Below are positions 46,401 to 58,146 of a stretch of 64,000 bases of DNA, one piece after another (positions within the stretch are counted from its first letter, which is position 1; the number at the start of each line of letters is the position of its first letter). Under the pieces are notes generated by a model. The model made no database searches. It worked only from the letters and a program-made list of their open reading frames with translations, and was not told the DNA's origin. This DNA is from Dugong dugon. Lineage: Eukaryota; Chordata; Mammalia; Sirenia; Dugongidae. The position numbers were made by a program, and so were the translations under genes. Location: NCBI GenBank assembly GCA_030035585.1, contig CM057482.1:16417001-16481000 (forward strand), in the 5' to 3' direction.

Positions 46401-49400
46401 TTGTTTTTGTTTTTTTTAACCATATGACTTTGGATTTCCAAATCAGTTTACTGGATCATGGTTGCTTGGATGTCCTGCTGTCAGCCTATCATGTCACAAG
46501 ACCAGCTCTATTAGTGAACTTCATGTCACTTCTGAATGTTTATACTTTAGAACTTCACTATTAGTTATCTTGATATTTCATGACTTTCAGAGAAGTGGGA
46601 TATGAGCATGGATTATTTTGTTCAAAAAGCTAGGTATGAGATGTTTGGGTTTATGCTTTGGCTACCTGAAGGAGCTAGCAAGTACCACTGCTTTAGAATT
46701 CTTTAATACGATCTGTATGGATCTTAATGAAGCTCTGGTGGCGCAGTGGTTAAGAACTTGGCTGCTAACCAAAAAGTCAGCAGTTGGAATCCACCAGCCG
46801 CTGCTTGGAAACCAGGGTCACTATGAGTCGGAATCAACTCAACAGCAGTGGGTGTTTTATATGGATCTGGATTTTAAGTTGTTATCATATTGGCTGATGA
46901 CCTCCCAAGAGGTATGTTAGGTTCCTGGATTTGGTTTTCCTTTTATAGGTCAGTTTAAGCAGAATTGTTGGTAATCTTAGGTTCTGCTGGACTGCTTATA
47001 CTTCTCTTCAAGTACTTCAACATCAATTGCTGCTTTCAGTAAATTTTTTCCATATATTAGAGGAAAATACAGAAGATTTCCTCTGATATTCAAACTGTCA
47101 CCTTTGACTCATTACTTAAATCTTATTTCATTTCTGGAACTTCCCAGCATCTCTTCTTGGCCATTCTGCATTCTTCTAGTGCTTTAGAATATATCTTAAT
47201 ATTCACCTCCCCCAAAGCCCATCTAAAGCTATCTCTATTAAGTGAAAAACAATCAGGTACACTTACGTATAGATATATAAATAGGTATTCTTTTTTATTC
47301 CACATTTTGGGCATGTTGGTGTATTCAGTTTATTAATTTGGTATGTATTTGTCTGCACTACAGTGAAAGCTACTTAATGTCAGGGACACCATCTAACCAA
47401 CAGCCCACAAATCTCATGAGGGTGCCATATACCCTGCAAACCCTAGCTACAAGTGTGCTAGGTTTATTGGCATCTACCTTTGGTCTCTTTACAATATTCT
47501 CTACTAATAATAGCTGCACATACAAAGAAAAAGTCACGATACAAAAAACTACTTTTGTGTATCTCCTGTAGCAAAATCATGTATTATCTAGCTTTGTGAT
47601 AAACTTTTTGATATTTTGAAGGAGATGGAAGAGTAATAAGTCCTTCGCCTCGTAATAAATCATCATGCATCTCATCCACAACAAACGTGACAGAACTATG
47701 TGGTCTGGAAATGAAAACTGCCACGAGCTCCTTATCAGCATTTGGAGATTCTTCCACTCAGACACCTTCAAAGTCCAGAATGCGGCAGGGCTGTCATAGT
47801 GCTGGCCCAAATGTTTCTGGTAATGAGGGGCTATCATCTTAGTTACAAGGGAGTTAAAATTTAGTATTAGGAGTCAGGCTTAAAAGGGTTAAAGATAGTA
47901 CTAGAGTAGTTCTGTACTTTCAACTAATCTGTAAGGCAAGGGAAAAATTATTTGGCATACACAGAACGCATCATTTAGTTTTGAGGAAGAAAGCAACAAA
48001 CTCAAATTAGTAATTAGTGTCAAATATATAGAGCTATGGAGACACGTGGTCTCCATGAGTCAGAATCCACTCCACGGCACTAAAAGCAACAACAACAACA
48101 TGGAAACTATACTTTCTAGAAAAGATATTTGTAGGTGCCAGTGTTCTCCAGATATGAGGTGACTTTAGTTTCAAGAGTTGTAAGCTTTTTTGTAATCAAG
48201 TAATTTGTATATGATTTTCAATAGGTGATCATATTAATTTGGTGAGCTCATCAATGCCATCATTTCCCATTCTCCAGCGTTCTTCTGAAGAGAAAATTCT
48301 TTACTCAGACAGGTTGACCCTAGAAAGGTGAGGACAATTTATTTTATTTTATTTTATTTGGAATAGATAATACATAGACATGATAAAAGATTTGAAAGGT
48401 GCCAAAGTCTCCCTCCCTCCTGTTTCCCAGCTACCCAGTTCTCCTATCTAGATATAATCAGTGTTACCAATTTTTTGTTCATCCCTTCAAAGGTATGGCA
48501 AGGAATTTTATATCTATATTATGTAAAAGATCTTGACTATATTCCAAAAGAGTACTATAGCAATTTTAAAATATGACATGGATAAAAATGGATTTTAGGA
48601 TAGAAAAAACTTTATAGTCTTCACACAGGCCTACTGGACTCTGTCCAATCTAGTTCCCTGTTACCTCACTTGCCTCGTCTCTTCCTACACATTCCTTCAC
48701 TCACTCTGCTCCAGCCACACTTATTTCCTTGCTGTTCCTTGAATACACCGAGCATGCTTACACATCAGGACTTTTTTTGCAACTGCAGTTCCCTCTGCCT
48801 GGAGTGCTGTTCCACCACATACCTGTAGGCTCACTCCCTTACCTCCTTCAGGTATTTACTCAAAGGTTGTCATCTCAAGGATGACCTTCCCTGGCTAACC
48901 TCTTCGAAATTGCAACCCTTCCACCTTGACAGCCCCCAGCCCCCTTCCCTGCTTTATTTTTCTTCTTAGCACATATCACTCTCTTAACATGAAATATTTT
49001 CCATGTCATGGTTACTGTCTGTTTCTTCCCACTAGAATTTAATTTAGAATTTAAGCTCCACGAGCACAGGGATTTTTGTGCAGTTTGTATCCCTAGCATC
49101 TAGAGCAGAGCCTGGTACAGAACAGGCTCTCAATAAAAAGTTTTGAATGAAAGAATATATTTAGGACTTGATCCCCATCTTTACACCTAGGAAGATATCA
49201 GCAATAGGATGTTGGGTGAAGAAACCTAACTCCTACTTTAGTGGTATAACCAGCAGAGAAAACATCTCTGCTGGGCATACCTTTAGCTTAGCAGTGCACA
49301 CCTGACAGCAAATGTCATGGACCATTTTTGTTTGTAGCTGGGAAAAAGACTCTGGAGGGTATAGCATGTTTTGTAGGCAGAGTAACACTTGAGGGCAGTA

Positions 49401-52088
49401 TTTGTCCTGGCATCTTTGCAGTATTATTGGTTTCTGAGATTCTAATGCTATCTAATGTTTATAACTTTCATGCTATTTTAATGTTTTGAGGGATTTTTTG
49501 GTAATTCTTATCTCAATCTTTAAAACTCCAGCCAAGGATAGTACCTCAGCCCTTCAGTTTCATGTTTCCTGACACTAATGGGCCAGTATTTGTAAGACTG
49601 TGACATTACAGGTTATGCTCTTCTGTACAGCTTGGGGTGACTCAGGTAATTGTGAAGACAGGTCCTTGGCAGCATGGGCCTCTGAGGTAGAGAAGCAAAC
49701 TTTGATTAGATGAAGACTTGCTTACCGAAGAAAGTCAGGACCAAGGGAACTGACTCAGCTTTGAAGGCTGGTTATAAAATGGCAGGATCACAAAGATGTC
49801 GTAAGTTGGGCATAATTTGATCAGTACCAGCATGTCCAGTCAATAAAGCTAGGACAGCAGCAAGGAACTCAGATATCATTATTTGAGAGCCAGTAGGTGA
49901 TGGCTAATGATTTTCAAAGGCAGATCTGCTATGCTATGCTATGCAGCTTCTTAGCCAGAAGACTGAGGGAACAAGAGTAGAATCCAGCCCTGAGAAGAAA
50001 TACTTGGAACAGCTAGGCTCTGACTGTTCTGGGAGCTAGGGTAGCCTGGAGTAGAGGAAGGCAGTCTGTCAGCCCTGAGAAGGAAATACAGAGGCTAAAG
50101 CATAGTCCAATAGACCTGTCAGTAATGGGATAGGAGGTGTAGCAGCTCAAGGGTTTTGTAGACATAACGAACTCCTTTGGGGGACACGGGGTCATTGGTT
50201 TTTCTGTTTGTTTGTTTGCTTGTTTTGATAGAGTGGCAGGGGCTCATGGGGTTAAGGAGTGTACAAGTGAGCCTTGGAGTTAGGACTTAGCCACTGCGTG
50301 GGGAATCTAAAAAAGTGAATTTATTTCAAGTTGCAGCAACTTACGTAAGCGGTGGTGGTGTCAGATTATTTATTTTCCTGTCTCAGTGAGGACTGATTCA
50401 AGAATTAGATGAACTAGAAGTTAGGAGATATCAGTAGGTTTAACTGTAAGAAATAGAGGAAGACTAAAGCAGAAAAAAATGAGATAATTGAAGGCTTTTG
50501 CTAAGCTGATGCACAATATAAATTTTAAAGTGGAATACTAATCATTGATTGATTAATAATTTATAAACTAGAAGTACTAAATGTGGTAGTATAATTAAAT
50601 GTGTTAAATGAATTCTAAATACTAAGCACAAAGTGAGGAACCCTGGTGGTGCAGTAGTTAAGTGCTCGGCTGCTAACTGAGACATTGGCAGTTCAAACCC
50701 ACCCAGCAACTCCGAGGGAGAAAAGACCTGGTGATCTCCTCCCGTAAAGACTACAACCTAGAAACTAGAAAACCCTGTGGGGAAGTTCTATTCTGTCATG
50801 TAGGGTTGCTGTGAGTGGGAATCGACACAGTGGCACGTAACAACAACAAGAAGCACAAAGTAAAACCAATTGTTTCAGGGTCATATCTTCGTCAACCATT
50901 AATGTTCAGGTATTTCCTTTTGTTAATAAGGAGGATGCTGATCACTTCCGTCGTTTCACTTATGCCTATAACACAGATTTCTGTAAAGATTACATTAACT
51001 TGATTTTTACTGAAAGGAAACATTTCTAATAAACCTCCCTATAGAGCTAGATTATCCTTCTTGGAAACTCTCAGAGTAGAATCACTCAGCACCTCCTGTC
51101 TGGCTGTGTTATTATACCTGTAGAATTCTTAAAGGCCCTGCACATATTTACCTCACATGTAATACTTTATAACTTTTTCCATAATAGAGGCTTACCTGCT
51201 TTAAATACAGCTAAGGGCATATATTGTTAGAGTTTCATCCTACCTTGTAGCACTCTAAATGCTCTGCAAAGTTTGGAGTTATTGTTAACCATGTAAACAT
51301 ATGCTTAAAATCTAAGCTTCTGAGAGAATGTTCAGAAAGGACCACCTTACCATTAATGGATTTCAGGATGAAAATGTTTTCATCAAAGTGAATCGTAGAT
51401 GGCTGCGTTCGTTGTTCTCCCTAAGATATCATCCAACTCAGAGTCTGTGATCCTATAAGAGACCTTTTTATGCAATTTTTGCTCAGATGTCTGGGAAGTC
51501 TTTACATCATTGGATTGATGCCAAAGGCATTTCTCTGGTTATTTGGCGTGATTTTTTCACCTACCTAAACCTCTATTGTAGAAGCAATTACTTTGAGTGT
51601 TTTCTGATGTTAAGTCAGTTTTATGTGAAATAATTAATATTGGAGATTTTTTAATGTAATAAGCTCTTAGACTTAATTTTAATATTACCTTTGTAAAAGT
51701 CAGTTGGCTTTTATATGAATGATTTTCCAATAGAGATAGGATGCTTAGTTCAAGGGGGCTGAATTGGGAGGACTCAGCATTTTCTTCTCACAGTGTGGGA
51801 ACACAAAGATACTAATAATAATATTTGTAGGAGGAGGCAGGCTGCCAAATCAGAGCCTTATGAACTTTTTAACATCTTTTCTAGGCAAAAGCTGACAGTA
51901 TGTCCTATCATCGATGGGGAAGAACACCTTCGTTTGTTGAACTTTCAACACAATTTTATAACTCGGATCCAAAATATTTCTAATCTGCAGAGGCTAATAT
52001 TCTTGGATTTATATGATAACCAGATTGAAGAAATTAGTGGGCTTTCAACTCTGAGATCCCTCCGTGTCCTTCTTTTGGGGAAGAACAG
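40393..52088 (+). CDS. LRRC49: LRRC49, first five coding exons plus a cassette exon (partial gene)
   Basis: LRRC49 (TPGS4) is a subunit of the tubulin polyglutamylase complex, which adds glutamate chains to tubulin tails of axonemes, centrioles and neuronal microtubules. The protein starts MIPGKYRSVSGRA and reaches the first leucine-rich repeats. Coding exons: 40393-40440, 41062-41118, 43025-43112, optional 47622-47819, 48225-48327, 51885-52088. Every junction has AG/GT signals, and the phases (0, 0, 1, 1, 2, 2) join without a stop. Conservation with human is high as I recall it. The next exon should begin one base into an Ile-Lys-Lys codon series, and I do not find it before the window ends. 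Later exons (remaining repeats and the C-terminal half) lie to the right. Confidence 0.92.
40441..42564. other. LRRC49 introns 1 and 2 (front part), unassigned
   Basis: Apart from exon 2 (41062-41118) I see no exon or nameable repeat. A G-rich run (TGGTGGTGGTGGGGGGAGGGGCGGG) lies near 40614-40640. Confidence 0.4.
41062..41118 (+). CDS. LRRC49: LRRC49 coding exon 2
   Basis: Acceptor CTAAATTTCAG, 19 codons (VNCGLHLVIQ...PEKNK), donor AAA|GTAAGA. Identical, as far as I recall, to the human segment. Confidence 0.92.
42565..42935 (-). repeat. Old L1 3' end, antisense (LRRC49 intron 2)
   Basis: AAATACACATAACTAAAGTGACCATTTTAGC, TTCAGTGACGTTAAGTACCTTCACAATG, CTCTATGGATTTGCCTAGTCTGG are typical of L1M 3'-UTR sequence in reverse. 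Confidence 0.75.
43025..43112 (+). CDS. LRRC49: LRRC49 coding exon 3
   Basis: A very long T-tract then TTAG acceptor, 88 bases (VEFKLNKETSSFPGRLL...), donor CAAG|GTATCA, ending in phase 1. Confidence 0.92.
43113..44914. other. LRRC49 intron 3 (front part), unassigned
   Basis: No exon. A scrap of ancient repeat lies near 44125-44180, and a perfect 10-bp-arm hairpin lies near 44392. The 110-codon frame at 43638-43970 has no family signature. Confidence 0.4.
44915..45030 (+). repeat. L1 3' terminal fragment
   Basis: ACTGAATTGTATACTTAAAAATGGTTAAAATGGC and TATATATTTTACCAAAATAAAA, with A-rich end. The same end is found at 56600-56690. Confidence 0.75.
45369..45497 (+). repeat. Degenerate (CATC/CACC)n microsatellite
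   Basis: Runs of CATCCATCCATC, CACCCACCCGCC and GTCTGTCC variants. The frames that cross it (HPSIHPSTYLP-type) are artefacts. Confidence 0.9.
45747..46183. repeat. Direct repeat of about 68 bp, copies 367 bp apart
   Basis: GGTCCATCTCTCAAGGAGCTTATAAATC...GGGCTACATATCTGG near 45747 and GGTACATCCCTCAAGGGGC...GGGCTACATATCTAG near 46114 differ at about seven positions. Intronic in LRRC49. Confidence 0.8.
46730..46857 (+). mobile_element. AfroSINE with internal deletion
   Basis: GCTCTGGTGGCGCAGTGGTTAAG through CCACCAGCCGCTGCTTGGAAACC, then directly AGGGTCACTATGAGTCGG. The GGGGCAGTTCTACTCTGTCC segment is missing. Confidence 0.85.
47622..47819 (+). CDS. LRRC49: LRRC49 candidate cassette exon, 66 codons
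   Basis: Exactly 198 bases, open in the phase required by exons 3 and 4, with acceptor TTTTGAAG|GA and donor TTTCTG|GTAATG. It encodes a Ser/Thr-rich segment (GRVISPSPRNKSS..., SSTQTPSKSRMRQG). Skipping or including it keeps the frame, so it looks like a regulated cassette. From memory, the mouse protein is longer than the human 686-residue form by about this amount; unverified. The acceptor has a poor pyrimidine tract, which fits alternative use. Confidence 0.7.
48045..48102 (+). mobile_element. AfroSINE/RTE tail fragment
   Basis: GGTCTCCATGAGTCAGAATCCACTCCACGGCAC followed by CAACAACAACAAC. Confidence 0.75.
48225..48327 (+). CDS. LRRC49: LRRC49 coding exon 4
   Basis: Acceptor TTTTCAATAG, 103 bases (DHINLVSSSMPSFPILQ..., EEKILYSDRLTLE), donor AAAG|GTGAGG, phase 2. 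Confidence 0.92.
48630..49155 (+). repeat. L2 LINE 3' end (LRRC49 intron 4)
   Basis: CCTTGCTGTTCCTTGAATACACC, CCCTCTGCCTGGAGTGCTGTTCC, TTATTTTTCTTCTTAGCACATATCACTCTC, GAGCCTGGTACAGAACAGGC, TCAATAAAAAGTTTTGAATG. Confidence 0.85.
49156..50636. other. LRRC49 intron 4 (middle part), unassigned
   Basis: About 1.5 kb of intron without exon or nameable repeat. A small TTTG repeat lies near 50205. Confidence 0.4.
50637..50850 (+). mobile_element. AfroSINE, long form with CAACAACAA tail
   Basis: GGAACCCTGGTGGTGCAGTAG head, GAAAAGACCTGGTGATCTCCTCC middle, CACAGTGGCACGTAACAACAACAAG tail. Confidence 0.9.
50851..51884. other. LRRC49 intron 4 (end), unassigned
   Basis: No other exon is supported. The open frame that starts at 51793 simply runs in from the intron. 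Confidence 0.4.
51885..52088 (+). CDS. LRRC49: LRRC49 coding exon 5 (first leucine-rich repeats)
   Basis: Acceptor TTTTCTAG, 204 bases, donor AACAG|GTAATC. It carries QKLTVCPIIDGEEH and then LRR units of the SDS22-like type (LRLLNFQHNFITRIQNI; LIFLDLYDNQIEEISGL; LRVLLLGKNR). Confidence 0.95.
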
Positions 52089-55000
52089 GTAATCTTTGTA
52101 GAGCAGGTTTTTCTTGTTGCCTAATATTATACTAAGGACTAATGGTGAGTCCTATAGTGTTCAGAAATGAATAATACTTATGAAACTAATATAATACAAT
52201 TTTTAAAGGTTAATGGAATGAATTAAGATATTGTCATAATTTGTTTCATGACATTCAATCTGACAATTAGTCAAACAAAATAGTATTTAATTGTTTTATT
52301 ATTTTCAAGGCTTTCCAGTGCCATACATTATACGGAAGTAAATAGCAGACTTTACCCTTAACTTTACGCTTTCTTTGGCCATATTTTAAGTATGTGTATT
52401 CACTTTAGGCTTATGTGTTTCACTTGTAATTCTTCTCAGTGCTTGACTGAGGATAGACATTCACTATTTTATGATTGATTTTCAGATTGTCAAAAAATAC
52501 AGTTGATTGATTTGTATTCAGATGGCAGTTCCAGTACTACATTCTATATGAACTTCCCCAGCTCCTTATACTGCTCTGTTAAGTAGTACACAATTCCTTC
52601 ATGACTTTTCTGTTCATCCTATTTTGCTGCATAGCTTTTGCAATGCCTACAAATAAGGGCTGTTTAACAAAATCCGAAAAATGATTTTTGTACTGTAGAA
52701 TTTTGAAGCTTGGGTACGGTATTATACCCAGGCTAGGTACTCCCCACCTTTTTTGTTTCTCTGCAGCATGAATCTTGGGTTACCTTTTTATTCCCACTAC
52801 CCAATGATAATATGCTTTTTCCAAAATCACATTCCCCAGTTCTAGGCTTTTGTCTGTTCTCTGTGGTTTCTCTGAAAGTTTCCACCACTGTAGTTTTATC
52901 ATGTACAGTTTGTTGTGTTAAAACTAAGTGTTACGGTATTATGAGGGAATTTGGAGGAATTTTAGAGTCATAGAGTATTAGAACTTGAAGTGACCTCAGA
53001 GATCAGCTCTTTGATTTTACAGATGAAGAAATGGACCTGGAGAGGTAAAGTGACTTTTGAAAGACTGGCTACATACAAACTACACATAATAATAGGGAGG
53101 TGCCACCAGAGCAGTTCCCTGAGTGAAGTGGAGAGTACAGTTAGCTTTGCATACATTTAAGGCATTCCCTTTTAGGTGCTCCCTGTTATCTCTCCCCAGA
53201 GAGTTCTTTACTAGTTCCTAATCCTTGGAGTTACTGATATATTTGTCTAGCTTAAGCAATTTATGCCCTCCTTTTGGTTCTTGAGTAAGATGTTTTCCAA
53301 TGATACTTTTAATCTTGTCTGGTTTAATATAATATCTAAGAGCTGCTCCTGGTTCCTACCCACTTAAATCATCTGTACATCTCCTGTATCTTCCATTTCC
53401 TGCTTTTCAGCTTCTCAGAAATAATCTTTTAACATTTTTTATAATTTGTGCCTTGAAGACACTTTTTTAAGGTCATATTTTACTTTATTGTTCACATAAA
53501 AATAACTTTTAGACAGTTTTAGAACTGTTAGTAGTCTTGAATCAAAAAGAAAATGAGTCAGAAGACAATGTTCCACACTCTCCCAAATTGCATATTTCTA
53601 AAGTGTCAGTAAAAGGCAAATCTGACCCGTAAAACTTATGCCAGGTGTTCTCTAGCTGGGCTGGCTTTGTCCTGGCAAGGGGCCTGTGAGCCAAACCTAT
53701 CCAGAGGCACTTCTTTAATGAGCATTAGGCAAAGCTGGCAGAGAATGCTGGAGAAGAGGAGGGCGCATCTGCCTGTCTCCTGTGTTTGTTTTGGATGACC
53801 TGTTGCCCCCTACTGGTCAAGTCCGGATGGTTTCTCCCTCCCACGTTGCAAAGCCCTGCACCACCTTTTAGTCCAAGGCAGTGAAACCATATATAGAAAT
53901 CCGGGGCAACCACGTGCCTCTAGGTTCAGGCAGCTTCAACAAAGATTTCTTTTCAGATGCTAGAAAGACCCCTGCTTAGATTCTGTATGTGAAGTTTACA
54001 TTGCTGCCAAAGAACTCTCAGCCTCTCTACCACTTTGCTGTTGAAATTCTTGCTCTCTCAATCCCCTGCCTTTGATACCTCCTGCTTATCCTCACTGAGA
54101 TCCTCTGGTGCACTCATGAACAGGCTAATGAGTAGAACCTCTCTGCATTTTCTCCTGATCACCCAGTGCTGCAGATACAGAACCTGGGATTCCCTATTCC
54201 TTTCCTTTTGAGTCCTTTTAAGTTTTCCCACATAAGGATTTACCTCTGATAACTATAAAGCTCAGTGTGTACAGGGCCTGTAGTGGCGTCCTTATCCTGG
54301 CATCAGCATAACGTGGCCTGCAGAGACAGGCTGTGATACATCCCTGGAGGTCTGTAGCTGCTGAGGTGGTAGGTGAGCTGGTCTTTTTCTAGTTTCAGTT
54401 TTTGTTCAGTGGGAGAACAAACTTTTTCTTTTTTTTAAAAAGCCTTTTAGTTCACATTGGTGTTAATAAAAATCTTCAACTATTATGGGAGTAGACTAGG
54501 ATTCTGAAAATTCATTGCATCAGTAGTTAATCTAACCGGTGGCCTCCTAGGTCAACTGATGCCTTCATTTGCCTCTGAATTCTTTAGAATTGGATCACTC
54601 TTCTGGCATTTCAGGTGCTGGAAGGGGTATGGGGGAGAGAATTTATGGCAAAGGCAATTCATGAGAACAAGACAGCAAGACATTGGATTGGTCTTGGGTT
54701 TAGCTAAATAAGCAATTTGCCTTTTATTCTTTCTGTTCACCTGGGCATTCCGAATCTGAAGTGAGAGCCATAAAGCCACTATATGTTAAAGCTAAGAGTG
54801 CTTGAAGTCACACCGACTAGGGAGTGAGTATGTGACACCCTGTTGGAATTCTGAAAGAAGACATGTTTGGATGTGAAGGTTTCTGTGATCGAAGTGCCTT
54901 AAAGATTCTCAGGGTTTCTGATAGATACAGAAGCAGACTATGTAGATCCTCCAAATCAGAACTTAGGGCTGAGATAATCTCCCTTATCTGTGCTATATAA

Positions 55001-55347
55001 TTTTCAGAAAGTTAAAAATATGATTTTCAAACAAATAGTGATCACAGGTCAAAGTTTTTATCAACTCAGTAAGGAGGGAACCAGCAGGATGACAAATCAG
55101 GTTTAAAGGCAGATAAGAAAAGGTGATTATATAGTCAGAGAAAAATAAGAAATACTGGAATGAGATTGTTAGATGAGATGCAAAATGGGTTCATGTCCTA
55201 CAAAGCAGTGAAATTTTTATAACCCTTGGGGTTATCATTCCTATTGGACAGAAATAAATTACATTTTTCCCTGACAAAAATTTTGATGACATCTCATCAG
55301 TTTTCTACAAGTTAGTATTTAACTTTACAGGGTCTGGGCCCTAACTG
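52089..55347. other. LRRC49 intron 5 (front part), mostly unassigned
   Basis: I searched for the next LRR exon and did not find it. 52965-53090 is an ancient repeat (GTCATAGAGTATTAGAACTTGAAGTGACC, TTACAGATGAAGAAATGG). The rest shows nothing that I can name. Confidence 0.4.
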
Positions 55348-55510
55348 GAGCCCTGGTGGTACGGTGGTTAAGAGCTCAGGCTGCTAACCAAAAGGTTGGC
55401 AGTTTGAATCCACCAGCCGCTCTTTGGAAACCCTGTGGGGCAGTTCTACTCTGTCCTGTGGGGTCGCTATGAGTTGGAATTGACTCAACAGCAATGGGTT
55501 TGATTTTTGG
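55348..55510 (+). mobile_element. AfroSINE, near-complete
   Basis: GGAGCCCTGGTGGTACGGTGGTTAAGAGC through CGCTATGAGTTGGAATTGACTCAACAGCAATGGGTTTG. Confidence 0.92.
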
Positions 55511-55560
55511 CTGTATATGTGTGTGTGTGTATATATATATATACATATATATATATATAG
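55511..55560 (+). repeat. (TG)n/(TA)n microsatellite at a SINE tail
   Basis: TGTGTGTGTGTGTATATATATATATACATATATATATATA directly after the SINE. Confidence 0.9.
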
Positions 55561-55784
55561 TCTTTAAATATTTGTTAGATATTTATATTTTCATTTTTTT
55601 TGCTATGATAATGTTATGATGAATATTATTGTTCATAAATAGACTGCATTTCTTGTTATTTCCTAAGAATAGGCTTTAGTTTTTTCTGTAAAGCAGGTGA
55701 GTTCACTCTCTTAAAGCTCATGTGAGAAGAGAATTAAGGTTGATGAGGAAGAAGGTCCATATTCTAGGGCAGTAGTTCTCGAAA

Positions 55785-55950
55785 TGTGATCTCTAGACCA
55801 TCAACATCAGCATCACCCAGAAACTTGTTAGAAATACAGATTTCTGGGCCCCATCCCAGAAACTCTGGGAGTGAGGCTCAACAATCTGTGTTTCAACAAA
55901 TCCTCCAGGGTTCTGCACACAGAAGTTTGAGAACCATTGTTCTAGGGAAT
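55785..55950 (+). repeat. MER5A-like hAT-Charlie MITE
   Basis: CATCAGCATCACCCAGAAACTTGTTAGAAATACAGATTTCTGGGCCCCATCCCAG and AGAAGTTTGAGAACCATTG. Confidence 0.9.
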
Positions 55951-55969
55951 GCGAGCTTGGGAGTATATA

Positions 55970-56690
55970 AGAATTAAATAATACTTCACCCCCACTAGGA
56001 TGGTTATTATAAAAAAACCCCAGAAAATAACAAGTGTTGGTGAAGAAATTGGAATCCTCGCCCATTGTTGGTGGGAGTGTTAAATGGTACAGCCATTGTG
56101 GACAAAGGTTTGGTAGTTTCTCAAAAAGTTAAACATAGAATTAGCATATGACTAGGCAGTTCTACTCCTGGGTGTAGACTTAAACAGATACTTGTACACC
56201 AGTGTTCATTGCAGCATAATTCACAATAGCTGAAAGGTGAAAACAAACCAAGTGTCCATCAACAGATGAATGGATAGACAAAATGTGGTATATACATACA
56301 GTGGAATGTTATTCCGCCATAAAGAGAAATGAAGATCTGATATATGCTATGACGTGGATGAACTTTGAAAACATTATGATGAGTGAAATAAGTCAGACAA
56401 CAAAGGACGAATGTTGTATGTTTCCACTTATATGAATGTCTAGAATAGGCAAATGCATAGTGACAGAAAGAGGTCACCAGGGGCTAGAGAGAAAGGGGAA
56501 TTGGGGAGTTATTGCTTAATTGGTACAGAGTTTCTGTTTGGAATTATGAAAGAATTTTGGAAATAAAATAGTGGTGATGGTTGCACAACATTGTGAATGT
56601 ACTTAATGCCATTGAATTGCACACTTAAAAATGATTAAAAGGCCAAATTTTATGTCATATATATTTTACCAAAATAAAAATAATTGAATA
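55970..56690 (+). repeat. Old L1 3' end
   Basis: CCCCCACTAGGATGGTTATTATAAAAA, GGTGGGAGTGTTAAATGGTACAGCC, TGAATGGATAGACAAAATGTGG, then the terminal TTGCACACTTAAAAATGATTAAAAGGCC and A-rich end. Confidence 0.85.
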
Positions 56691-58146
56691 AAAGCTTTCT
56701 CTAATGGCTGTGAGGTCAGATTGATGTTAGAAAGTATGACTTTGTCTGAAGCCATATTATTAGGATACTGTATTTTCTTCCAACTGTTCTAGGTGTCTCA
56801 AGAACCAAGCTGGCAGAAGAGTAACTCTGTTGAAAGTTTTGTCTGTTTTCCTAACTGGGTTGGCTATTAGTTTGGCTACTAGTGTGGTTTAAGTAGTAGA
56901 TACGATAGTAGTAAATGTATGGCTCTAGAAGAAGGGTAATGAAAGATTTCACTGAGTCCAGAAGGATGCTAATGGTTTAGATGAAGTGAATAGGAATGTT
57001 CAGGAGTATTCCTAGGAAAAGAACAGCCAGCTGATGGTATGAGAGAGGTGACTGATGAAGAAGTTGAGGTCATAAGGGAGAGAGGAAGAACAACAAGCAC
57101 TCTATGCTAATACATGGTGAGTGTCCAATAAATATTTTTATAAATTAAACAGGATTGAATTGCTTTGTGGTGTTCTAATTCTGAATTTGGCAATGATGTA
57201 AGATGGCTGAGTTCACATGGAGATAGATATTCATGAAGTTTAAGTTTGAAATATCATTGCAGGGTGATTAGCATATATATGAAGTTTTGAGGGATGATCA
57301 AGACTCTGGAAACATTTGGGAAGGTTAAAATGATTCTTTGGGACAGTTAACAGTGACATCAGAAACAGTGATCGGCAGATAGTGATGAAGATGGGTGGCA
57401 TGAACTCCACTTTTATCCTTTTTCGCCATTGCCCTCTTCCCCCTTCTGCATATGGGAGTAGGAGAAAGTGGGATCTCTAGGAGGGAGAACAATAAAAGTT
57501 ATGTGTTTTTTGTTTTCTTTTCTTTTCTGTTAGAAGAATCCAGTTGGAAGCAGTTGAGGTAAGAGATTTTGGAGAGGTAAGCTAGGCATGGAACATATGA
57601 ATGAGGGAGACAAGGAGTTAGGCTCTAATTGTTGGCTTATTTAAGAGGAGCATTTAGAGAGAGTATTGTGTCTGTGTGTGTTTGTTTTTTTATAGCAAAG
57701 TTATAGCTTCTCACAAGATGGTAAATAAAAAATTCCAGATACATGTTAAAGCATTTCATAAACTAAGCAGGTCCAGAAGAAAGCATTTAGGTGATTTCTA
57801 ATTTATCTCTGTGATAAATAATCCTGTTATAAATACCCTTGTATGTAAAATTCATCCATTTAGCTAGTTTACTCATTAATTCACTAAATATTTATTGGTT
57901 GCCTGCTTGGTGGCAGGCATTGTTGTGGGTGCTGGGGATAGAAAGAGAAAATGTCAAAGTTTCTGCCCACTTGAAGCTCATGGTTTGGTTTGGGGAGAGA
58001 TATTATAAAAGAGTAAATATGTAAATAATATAAATTTAGGCAATGATAAATGCTGTGAAGTCAATTAAAACAGAGTTAAGAGAAATAGTAATGGGAGCAG
58101 GAAGGCAAAGCTATTTAGATAGGGTCATCTAGAAAGGCCTCTCTGA
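56691..58146. other. LRRC49 intron 5, unassigned, with an ancient repeat
   Basis: About 57860-58120 carries an ancient repeat (CTAAATATTTATTGGTTGCCTGC, GGTGCTGGGGATAG). No exon is supported. Confidence 0.4.

Noticed and set aside
57535..57559. Tiny exon-like stretch (TTAG ... GTAAGAG) in LRRC49 intron 5
   Set aside because: Only about 25 bases, no match to the expected LRR sequence, wrong length for phase.
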